Assembly: GCF_943737005.1 (NCBI RefSeq)
Contig: NZ_CALSFU010000015.1
Coordinates: 62,001-126,000 of the forward strand
Length of the DNA stretch: 64,000 nt
Reading direction: 5' to 3'
Source: Achromobacter sp. Marseille-Q4962
Lineage (GTDB): Bacteria; Pseudomonadota; Gammaproteobacteria; Burkholderiales; Burkholderiaceae_B
Positions 57,251 through 64,000 of the stretch are shown here, piece by piece (within the stretch, counting starts at the first letter, position 1; each line of letters starts with the position of its first letter). Below the pieces are notes generated by a model. The model was given only the letters and a program-made list of their open reading frames with translations, made no database searches and was not told where the DNA came from. Both the position numbers and the translations under genes were made by a program.

Positions 57251-57304
57251 TCAGGCAGCGATGTCGATGCAAGATCGACTACTGTCGCCGGAATCGGTAT
57301 TCAC
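57251..57304 (-). CDS. Short leader ORF upstream of the ACT-like gene
   Basis: 17 codons, MNTDSGDSSRSCIDIAA, with GTG as start and AGGAG eight bases before it. It lies about 25 nt after the predicted transcription start. Three Asp residues and no proline, so it is not MgtL-like in composition, but its place at the head of a structured leader suggests an attenuator role. Could be fortuitous. Confidence 0.45.
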   Translation of the reverse strand: MNTDSGDSSRSCIDIAA

Positions 57305-57335
57305 GAAAACTGCTCCTGGGATTGAAAACGGATAA

Positions 57336-57375
57336 ATTTTACGCGGGTTTGCCCGTACGGACAAGGGTTTGCCCG
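57336..57375 (-). promoter_or_regulatory. Operon promoter with tandem CGGGCAAACCC repeats
   Basis: On the minus strand TTGTCC (57359-57364), 17 bp, TAAAAT (57336-57341). Two exact CGGGCAAACCC copies at 57345-57355 and 57365-57375 flank the -35 box, 20 bp centre to centre, i.e. on one face of the helix. This looks like the site of a dimeric response regulator or repressor. Confidence 0.75.
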
Positions 57376-57407
57376 AACAACCCGCGCAATCGCCGGCACC
57401 GCGCCGC

Positions 57408-58451
57408 TCAGGCGTGGAAATGCCACCCGAGGTAGACGGCGAACAGCGCGTAGAAGCCGCCGGCCGCCGACAGGGCCGGCACGCTCATGCCGGCGCGGCG
57501 GAAGCGCAGCCACAGCATGCCGATGGAAAACATGGTGACGAAACCCGCCGTCAGCAGCGGGCCGTCCAGCAGCCATGGGGTCAGGAAAATGCCCAGGGCG
57601 CTGGGAATGGTGGCCTGGATCATCATGGCGCCCGAAATATTGGCCAACGCCAGCCGCTCCTTGCCCTGGCGCACCCAGATGAGCGCGTTCATGATTTCCG
57701 GCAGCTCGGTGGCGACGGGCGCCAGCAGCAGCGCCGCGACGTGCGGCGAGGCTCCCATGGCCACGCCGAGCAGCTCGATCTGGTTCACGAACACCCGCGA
57801 GGCGCCTGCGATGACGAGCAGGGCGAGCACGGTCTGGGTCACCGCCCAGCCCATGCTGGGGTCTTCGTCGCGCGGGCGCAGCTTGAGGGGTTCGAGGTCT
57901 TCGCAGTCCAGGCATTCGTCGTCGCGGCTCAGCTCGCGCTTGACGTAGAGCGCGTAGGTGCCCAGGAACAGCAGCCCCAGCCACGGCTTCCAGGCAAAGG
58001 CCAGCAGCCCCAGGCCCACCTTGGCCACGAAAATGCCCATGAACCATGCCTGATCGCGGGCCAGGCGCTGCTGGTCCGCGTTGATACAGGGCACGCCCGC
58101 CGCCTGCCCGTTGCGGCGGCGCCACAGGGCCAGCCCCACCACGGCGTAGGCCAGGGTCGCCAGCACCAGCGGGCCGCCCATGGCGGCGCCCACGCCGATG
58201 TCTTTTTGCTCCGGGGAAGTGCCGAACACCACGGCCATGAAAGTCACTGCGCTTTCGGGCAGCGCGGTGCCGAAGGCCGCCAGCACGGTGCCGGTGGCGG
58301 TGGCGCCCAGCTGGAAGCGGTGGCCGACCCATTCCACGCCGTTGACGAAGAACTCGCAGGCGAAATAGATGACGGCGGCGGACAGGAAAAACAGGAAGAG
58401 CGTGAGCAGCATATAGGCGAGCCGGACGAGCAGATACCCATGGCGCGACAT
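57408..58451 (-). CDS. Sodium/calcium exchanger (CaCA) family membrane protein
   Basis: About 347 residues, ten or so membrane segments. The two alpha-repeats are GTVLAAFGTALPESAVTFMAVVFG and LLLAPVATELPEIMNALIWVRQG, each with the acidic P-E pair that binds the cation. A central cytosolic loop holds acidic and Cys residues (DDECLDCEDLEPL). It exchanges Ca2+ or a similar cation against Na+ or H+. Start uncertain: ATG 58451 or ATG 58511 in frame. It lies just upstream of the mgtA operon promoter on the same strand, extending the cation-transport cluster. Confidence 0.86.
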   Translation of the reverse strand: MSRHGYLLVRLAYMLLTLFLFFLSAAVIYFACEFFVNGVEWVGHRFQLGATATGTVLAAFGTALPESAVTFMAVVFGTSPEQKDIGVGAAMGGPLVLATLAYAVVGLALWRRRNGQAAGVPCINADQQRLARDQAWFMGIFVAKVGLGLLAFAWKPWLGLLFLGTYALYVKRELSRDDECLDCEDLEPLKLRPRDEDPSMGWAVTQTVLALLVIAGASRVFVNQIELLGVAMGASPHVAALLLAPVATELPEIMNALIWVRQGKERLALANISGAMMIQATIPSALGIFLTPWLLDGPLLTAGFVTMFSIGMLWLRFRRAGMSVPALSAAGGFYALFAVYLGWHFHA

Positions 58452-58776
58452 CGCGGCTCGCCCGGCCAGGGTGAACGCGATGCGGCCAAAGGTCTCGCCG
58501 GGCTGCTCCATGCGCGGGCATGCCGCCTGCATGAATGCCGTCCGCGCCATGGGATCCAGGCTCTTGCTGCGCAAGGCCGAACCGCCAAGTCTGTTGACGC
58601 GGACTCCTTTGGGGGCAAAGGATGGCTACTCCCCAATGACAGAGGCGCGATTGTAGCAGCTTGAAAGCGCGTGTCCAGGTTTGCGCCGCGCCTCCGGCCC
58701 GGGCCGCGGCCGCCCTGCCGCGAGGCGATGACGGGTAAAGTAGTAGCGTCTCCCGCCACCTTCCGCGTGCCCGCCC
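58452..58776. other. Divergent region between the CaCA exchanger and pepP
   Basis: 325 bp. It may include the true N-terminus of the exchanger (in-frame ATGs at 58511 and further up). No RNA gene, repeat or clear promoter boxes were recognised. Confidence 0.5.
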
Positions 58777-60114
58777 ATGAGCCTGCCTCCCTCCGACATC
58801 GCTCCCTTCGTCTCGCGCCGCCAGCGGCTCATGGCGCGCATGCGCGCCGAGGGCGGCGGCATCGCCATCCTGCCAACGGCGCCGGAAGCGTTCCGCAACC
58901 GCGACGCGGAGTATCCGTACCGGCACGACAGCGACTTCTTCTACCTCTCCGGATTCACGGAACCGCAGGCGTGGCTGGTGCTGGTCGCCGGCGCCGAAGA
59001 CCGGGCGCTGCTCTTCTGCCGGCCGCGCCATGCCGAGCGCGAAATCTGGGAAGGCCGGCGTTTCGGTCCCGAGGCGGCGGCCGCGCATTTCGGCTTCGAC
59101 GACGCCTACCCGGTGGACGCGCTGGACGAAGTGGTGCCGCCCCTGCTGCTCGACCAGCCGGTTCTGTACGGCCCGCTGGCCGAAGACCGCCGCACCGACG
59201 GACAAGTGATGCGCTGGATGGCGCGGGCGCGCGAATCCGCGCGCGGCGGGCGCAAGCCGCCCGAGCGCCTGGCGGACCTGCGGGCCATGCTGGCGGAAAT
59301 GCGGCTGGTCAAGGACGCGAGCGAAATCGCGGCCATGCGCAAGGCGGCGAAGATCTCGGCGGGCGCCCATGCGCGCGCCATGCGCGCCGCCCGCCCCGGC
59401 ATGCGCGAGTACGAACTCGAGGCCGAGCTGCTTTACGAATTCCGGCGCCACGGCGCCCAGTCGGTGGCCTACAACAGCATCGTGGCCGCCGGCGCCAACG
59501 CCTGCGTGCTGCACTACCCCGCGGGCGACGCGGTCATGCGCGACGGCGACCTGGTGCTCATCGACGCGGGCTGCGAGGTGGACAGCTACGCCAGCGACAT
59601 CACGCGGACCTTCCCCGTCAACGGCCGCTACAGCGGCCCGCAGCGGGCGCTGTACGACCTGACGGTGGCGGCGCAGGAGGCGGCCGTCCGGGCCACCGCG
59701 CCCGGCCGCGGCTTCAACGAGGCGCACGAGGCGGCGGTGCGCGTGCTGGCCCAGGGCATGCTGGACCTGAAACTGCTCAGGGGCTCGCTGGACGGCGTCA
59801 TCGAATCGGGCGAGTACAGCCGGTTCTACATGCACCGCACGGGGCACTGGCTCGGCCTGGACGTGCACGACGCGGGCGACTACCGCCTGCCGGGCGCCGG
59901 CGCGGACCGGCCCTGGCGCCCGCTGCAAACCGGCATGATGGTCACGATCGAGCCCGGCATCTACGTGCGGGCGGCCGACGACGTGCCCGAGGCGTACTGG
60001 AATATCGGCATCCGCACCGAGGACGACGCGCTGGTCACCGACGAGGGCTGCGAGCTCATCACCCGCGGCGTGCCCGTGCATGCCGGCGAAATCGAGGCCC
60101 TGATGCGCGAGTGA
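58777..60114 (+). CDS. pepP: Xaa-Pro aminopeptidase
   Basis: 445 residues, M24B family. The N-terminal creatinase-like domain begins FVSRRQRLMARMRAEGGGIAILPTAPEAFRNRDAEYPYRHDSDFFYLSGF. The catalytic pita-bread domain has metal ligands in LIDAGCEVDSYASDITRTFP, GHWLGLDVHDAGDY and IEPGIYV. It removes the first residue before proline in cytosolic peptides using Mn2+. In many proteobacteria pepP precedes ubiH, as here with the TM2 gene between. Confidence 0.96.
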   Translation: MSLPPSDIAPFVSRRQRLMARMRAEGGGIAILPTAPEAFRNRDAEYPYRHDSDFFYLSGFTEPQAWLVLVAGAEDRALLFCRPRHAEREIWEGRRFGPEAAAAHFGFDDAYPVDALDEVVPPLLLDQPVLYGPLAEDRRTDGQVMRWMARARESARGGRKPPERLADLRAMLAEMRLVKDASEIAAMRKAAKISAGAHARAMRAARPGMREYELEAELLYEFRRHGAQSVAYNSIVAAGANACVLHYPAGDAVMRDGDLVLIDAGCEVDSYASDITRTFPVNGRYSGPQRALYDLTVAAQEAAVRATAPGRGFNEAHEAAVRVLAQGMLDLKLLRGSLDGVIESGEYSRFYMHRTGHWLGLDVHDAGDYRLPGAGADRPWRPLQTGMMVTIEPGIYVRAADDVPEAYWNIGIRTEDDALVTDEGCELITRGVPVHAGEIEALMRE

Positions 60115-60136
60115 CGCCCGCCCGCAAAAGCGCGGC

Positions 60137-60601
60137 TCAGAGCACGTACCCGTCCAGCCAGCCCATGGCCACCCAGACGTACACCACCACCATCGCGATC
60201 GCGAACATGGTGACGGTCGCCCCGATCAGGCAGGCCAGCAGGGCCACCAGCACCGGGCCCCAGCCGGTGCGGGACGGCCGGTCCAGGCCCGGGTTGTAGA
60301 GGCGGTCGAATTTCTCGTCGGACATGAGCGAAAACACTGCGCTTTCGACAAAGCCATCGATCACCGGAACGAAAACCAGGAAAAAGGCAGGGTTGTCGTA
60401 CCAGACCGGATAGAAGCGGAAGGCGCAGAACAGGCAGACCGCCGAGAACGCGGTCACGGCCCAGGCGTGGCGGCGGCCCAGGTACCACCAGTGCGCGCCC
60501 AGGCCGCCGAGAAAGCAGGCCAGGAGGCCGACCGCCACCTTGCCGCGCGGACGGCGCGCGGCGGGGCCCGATAACGATGAAGAAACCTGAGCTTGCGTCA
60601 T
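60137..60601 (-). CDS. TM2-domain-like membrane protein
   Basis: 154 residues. GKVAVGLLACFLGGLGAHWWYLGRRHAW (about 20-47) matches the TM2/NINE pattern of a helix, a GxHxxYLG loop and a second helix; two further hydrophobic segments (FFLVFVPVIDGFVESAVFSLM; VLVALLACLIGATVTMFAIAMVVVYVWVAMGWL) follow. Function unknown. It is convergent with pepP and divergent from the UbiH-type gene. Confidence 0.75.
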   Translation of the reverse strand: MTQAQVSSSLSGPAARRPRGKVAVGLLACFLGGLGAHWWYLGRRHAWAVTAFSAVCLFCAFRFYPVWYDNPAFFLVFVPVIDGFVESAVFSLMSDEKFDRLYNPGLDRPSRTGWGPVLVALLACLIGATVTMFAIAMVVVYVWVAMGWLDGYVL

Positions 60602-60731
60602 GTCGTCATGTCGGTGGAAACGGGAATGAGGCGCAGCGGCGCCGTGCCATGGCGCCCGCAGGGGGGCGGCCCGCCGGGCGGACCCATTGTAGTGGCAGGC
60701 GCGGCGGGAGGGGGCGGGTAAAATCCGCCGC

Positions 60732-61889
60732 ATGACTACGTCCGCCTTCGACATCGCGATTCTCGGCGCCGGCCCGGTGGGCCGGGTACTGGCTCTGATG
60801 CTGGCGCGCGAAGCGCCGGACCCGGCCCGCATCGCGCTCGTCCAGGGCGCCGCGCCGGGCGCCGTTCCGCCGGCGGCGGCGGACCCGCGCGTGCTGGCCA
60901 TGAACCAGGGCAGCCGCGTGCTGCTGGAGTCGCTGCATGCGTGGCCCGAGCGCTCGGCGGATATCCGCCACATCCATGTGTCCCAGCGCGGCCGCCTGGG
61001 CCGCACCCTCATCCAGGCCGCCGATTTCGGCGTGCCGCAGCTGGGCAGCGTGGTGCCCTATGCGGGCCTGCACGCGCACCTCGAAGCGCGCGTGGCCGCC
61101 AGCGGCGTGACCGTGCTTTCGGGCCCGCCGGCGCGCATCGACGTCCAGGATGCCGACGGCATCGAAATCGTCCAGGGCGACTCGCGCCTGCGCTGCCGCG
61201 TGGCCGTGCAGTCCGACGGGGCGGGCGCGCCGGATGTCAGGCGCGAATACGGCCAGCACGCGGTGCTCGCCACCGTGCGCGCCGCCCTGCCCCGCCCGGG
61301 TTGGGCCTGGGAACGCTTCACCCCCGAAGGACCGCTGGCCCTGCTGCCGCATCCCCAGCAGGCCGACGCCTGTTCGGTGGTCTGGTGCAGCGCGCCGGCG
61401 CGCGCCGCCGAGCTGGCCGGGCTGGACGACGCGGCGTTTTCGCGGGCGCTCACGGAGGCTTTCGGCGACCGCCTCGGGCGGCTCCATGCCCTGGCGCCGC
61501 GCCATGTGTTTCCGCTGGCCCTGAGCGCGCGCCGCGCCCAGGTGCAGGGACGCACCGTCGCCATCGGCAATGCCGCCCAGACCCTGCATCCGGTGGCCGG
61601 CCAGGGCCTCAACCTGGGGCTGCGCGATGCCGCCCGCCTGGCGCAGGCGCTCGCTCCCTGGCTGCTGGCGCCGCAAGCCAGCCCCGCGCCTGCGCTGGAC
61701 GAATTCGCCGGCGCGCGCCAGTTCGACCGCTACCTGACCGCCGGCATCACCGACCTGATGCCGCGCGTCTTCGCCACCCGGCTGGCGCCGGTGGAGCATG
61801 CCTGCGGGCTGGCGCTGCTGGCGCTGGATCTGTCTGCCGGGCTGCGCGCGCCGCTCGCGCGCCACCTGCTGCAAGGGTTCCGCGCCTGA
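60732..61889 (+). CDS. UbiH/VisC-type FAD monooxygenase
   Basis: 385 residues. FAD-binding DIAILGAGPVGRVLALMLA (about 7-25), and the FAD/ribityl motif AIGNAAQTLHPVAGQGLNLGLRDAARLAQAL. Such flavoproteins hydroxylate the ubiquinone ring. The second segment (DPRVLAMNQGSRVLLESLHAWP) is typical of UbiH/UbiF. Which ring position is modified cannot be told from sequence, so the symbol is left open. A DsbC-type gene often found after it is absent; dusB follows 118 bp on. Confidence 0.9.
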   Translation: MTTSAFDIAILGAGPVGRVLALMLAREAPDPARIALVQGAAPGAVPPAAADPRVLAMNQGSRVLLESLHAWPERSADIRHIHVSQRGRLGRTLIQAADFGVPQLGSVVPYAGLHAHLEARVAASGVTVLSGPPARIDVQDADGIEIVQGDSRLRCRVAVQSDGAGAPDVRREYGQHAVLATVRAALPRPGWAWERFTPEGPLALLPHPQQADACSVVWCSAPARAAELAGLDDAAFSRALTEAFGDRLGRLHALAPRHVFPLALSARRAQVQGRTVAIGNAAQTLHPVAGQGLNLGLRDAARLAQALAPWLLAPQASPAPALDEFAGARQFDRYLTAGITDLMPRVFATRLAPVEHACGLALLALDLSAGLRAPLARHLLQGFRA

Positions 61890-62007
61890 CGGCCCTTTCC
61901 GATACGGCCCCCTTTGCGGGGGCCGCCGCCCTCCGGCGGCCGCGGCTGTTACCAGGCCGCCGGCACGGTAAAAAAGAGGGTTGGATCGAGGCGGTTAAAA
62001 TGTGAGC

Positions 62008-63108
62008 ATGCGCATCGGCCCGTGGACTCTCCCCAACAACGTTCTGGTCGCGCCCATGGCGGGCGTGACGGACCGTCCTTTCCGCCAGCTTTGCAAGAAA
62101 CTGGGGGCGGGTTACGCCGTGTCCGAAATGGCGGCGAGCAATCCCAGGCTCTGGGACAGCGTCAAAACCTCGCGCCGCCTCAACCACGACGGCGAGATCG
62201 CCCCCGTTTCGGTGCAGATCGCGGGAGCGGACCCCGCGATGATGGCGGAAGCCGCCGTGTTCAATGCGCACAAAGGCGCGAAGATCATCGACATCAACAT
62301 GGGCTGCCCGGTCAAGAAGGTGTGCAACGTGGCCTCCGGCTCCGCGCTGCTGCGCCACGAAGACCTGATCGCGCGCATCCTGGAGGCGGTGGTCGAAGCC
62401 TGCGCCCCCCTGGGAGTGCCGGTCACGCTCAAGACCCGCACCGGCTGGGACCGCGAAAACCGCAATGCGTTGCGGGTGGCCCGGCTGGCCGAGAACGCCG
62501 GCATCGCCGCCCTGACGCTGCACGGCCGCACCCGGGCCGACCTGTACGCGGGCAAGGCCGAGTACGACACCATACGCGCCGTCAAGGCCGAGATCGGGAT
62601 TCCCGTGATCGCCAACGGCGACATCGATTCCCCCGAGAAAGCCCGGCGCGTCCTGGATTACACTTCTGCCGATGCGGTCATGATCGGCCGGGCCGCGCAA
62701 GGCCGTCCCTGGATTTTCCGCGAGATCGACCACTACCTGCGCACCGGGCGGACGCTGGCGCCGCCCACCCATGCGGAAATGCGCGAGCTGCTGCTCGAAC
62801 ATCTCGACGACCACTACCGCTTCTATGGCGAGCACACCGGCGTGCGCACGGCGCGCAAGCACATAGGCTGGTACCTGGAAAGCCTGCCGGGCGCGGACGC
62901 GTTCCTCGCCCGCATGAACCGGATCGACAACACCCGCGACCAGTGGCGGGCCGTGGCCGACTGGTTCGATCTCCTGCAAGAGGAGGCCGGCTCCGGCCGG
63001 CCCCCTGCGGACGGCCCGGACGCCCCTGCGGGCGGCGCCGGGCAGTCCGGCATCACGCGCGGCGGCACTCATCCGGCGCCCGCCGCAAACGCCCTGCTGG
63101 CGGCATAA
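62008..63108 (+). CDS. dusB: tRNA-dihydrouridine synthase B
   Basis: 366 residues. FMN enzyme that reduces U17-type uridines in the tRNA D-loop. NVLVAPMAGVTDRPFRQLCKKLGAGYAVSEM, the catalytic Cys in INMGCPVKKVCN, KTRTGWD, and IANGDIDSPEKARRVLDYTSADAVMIGRAAQGRPWIF are conserved. The C-terminal 35 residues (SGRPPADGPDAPAGG...) are an unusual Gly/Pro-rich tail. ATG 62008 or GTG 62002 as start. It is in an operon with fis (35 bp gap), the conserved dusB-fis pairing. Confidence 0.96.
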   Translation: MRIGPWTLPNNVLVAPMAGVTDRPFRQLCKKLGAGYAVSEMAASNPRLWDSVKTSRRLNHDGEIAPVSVQIAGADPAMMAEAAVFNAHKGAKIIDINMGCPVKKVCNVASGSALLRHEDLIARILEAVVEACAPLGVPVTLKTRTGWDRENRNALRVARLAENAGIAALTLHGRTRADLYAGKAEYDTIRAVKAEIGIPVIANGDIDSPEKARRVLDYTSADAVMIGRAAQGRPWIFREIDHYLRTGRTLAPPTHAEMRELLLEHLDDHYRFYGEHTGVRTARKHIGWYLESLPGADAFLARMNRIDNTRDQWRAVADWFDLLQEEAGSGRPPADGPDAPAGGAGQSGITRGGTHPAPAANALLAA

Positions 63109-63143
63109 CCGCCTAACACCAACATAAAAATATCTGTACTCCC

Positions 63144-63383
63144 ATGAGCAAGAAAGATGTCCTGGAAGAATGCGTGCGCGCCAGCCTGGAGCGCTATTTC
63201 GAAGACTTGGGCGAATCCGAGCCCCACGACATGTGGGACATGGTGATGCGCTGCGTGGAGCGCCCGGTGCTCGAAGTGGCCCTGGAACGCTCCGGCGGCA
63301 ACCAGTCGCGGGCGTCCGAAATGCTGGGCATCACCCGCAACACGCTGCGCAAGAAGCTGCTGGCGCACAACATCCAGGTATAG
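63144..63383 (+). CDS. fis: DNA-binding protein Fis
   Basis: 79 residues. The C-terminal helix-turn-helix EVALERSGGNQSRASEMLGITRNTLRKKLLAHNI is characteristic. Fis bends DNA at rRNA and tRNA promoters and acts in nucleoid organisation. The N-terminal beta-hairpin arm is shorter than in E. coli Fis, as usual for betaproteobacteria. Second gene of dusB-fis; purH begins 84 bp later on the same strand. Confidence 0.96.
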   Translation: MSKKDVLEECVRASLERYFEDLGESEPHDMWDMVMRCVERPVLEVALERSGGNQSRASEMLGITRNTLRKKLLAHNIQV

Positions 63384-63467
63384 CTTTCCGCGGGCGGCTC
63401 CGGCCGTCCTCCGATTTCCCATCCGACCTGAACGAGAAAGGCCCGCGCGCCTCCTTCCGTCCCCATC

Positions 63468-64000
<533 letters not shown>

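Larger units (their letters stand above)
56985..57407 (-). other. Promoter and structured leader of the ACT-mgtA-porin operon
   Basis: 423 bp without a full gene. From the promoter at 57336-57364 a ~345-nt leader runs to the ACT-like gene. It contains the 17-codon ORF (57251-57304), then three stem-loops: 57200-57226 (GCCGCA/CCTG arms), 57158-57173 (GCGAGC/GCTCGC) and 57128-57143 (CAAGCC/GGCTTG). Confidence 0.7.

Overview
The window is high-GC (roughly two thirds G+C), gene-dense DNA from a Gram-negative betaproteobacterium, most likely an Alcaligenaceae member close to Bordetella or Achromobacter. Support: two tripartite-tricarboxylate (Bug-type) solute receptors, a phasin, a DUF4148 repeat protein, an Omp32-type porin, the order dnaJ-dnaK-trx-grpE-hemH-hrcA / nadK-recN / fur-bamE-dapB-murB, and dusB-fis-purH. 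No rRNA, CRISPR array, intact insertion sequence, prophage or integrase was seen.

Layout. 0-6.5 kb: cut-off MocR regulator, GNAT acetyltransferases, azoreductase, a large M16 peptidase and a secreted DUF4148 repeat protein. 6.6-13.5 kb: the heat-shock block on the minus strand (grpE, a thioredoxin, dnaK, dnaJ; then hemH and hrcA), with two sigma-32-type promoters readable in the sequence. 13.6-19.4 kb: housekeeping genes nadK, recN, fur, bamE, dapB, murB. 19.6-31.1 kb: an accessory stretch punctuated by three identical tRNA-Gly(GCC) genes and one tRNA-Cys. It holds an arylformamidase-like hydrolase, an orphan NADAR-like protein, an MFS/AraC divergent pair, a siderophore-receptor remnant, a SoxR-DoxX divergent unit with a clear SoxR box, a GntR-Bug-PrpD-dehydrogenase operon, and a decayed second copy of the MFS/AraC pair. 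31-38 kb: small hypotheticals, a second DoxX with a LysR regulator, Nudix hydrolase, the N-end-rule transferases aat and bpt, and pyrD. 38-52 kb: phasin, Bug receptor, IclR regulator, MoCF protein, EI24 protein, thioredoxin, RhlE-type helicase, AzlCD exporter, ilvE, BepA-type protease, galU, CtaG-like protein. 52.3-58.5 kb: a magnesium/cation transport locus on the minus strand (CaCA exchanger, ACT-like small protein, MgtA P-type ATPase, porin). 58.8-64 kb: pepP, TM2 protein, UbiH-type monooxygenase, dusB, fis and the start of purH.

Most interesting observation: the mgtA locus carries a short, well-initiated proline/aspartate-rich leader ORF (21 codons, beginning MPSALDPDP) upstream of mgtA. 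It resembles enterobacterial MgtL in composition and position and is followed by a C/U-rich, G-poor tract and about 300 nt of leader. A second leader ORF (17 codons) and stem-loops precede the upstream ACT-like gene. The operon promoter has its -35 box framed by two exact CGGGCAAACCC repeats, and the downstream porin start codon lies inside the end of mgtA. Together this suggests a magnesium-responsive operon with two attenuator-like leaders and its own outer-membrane channel.
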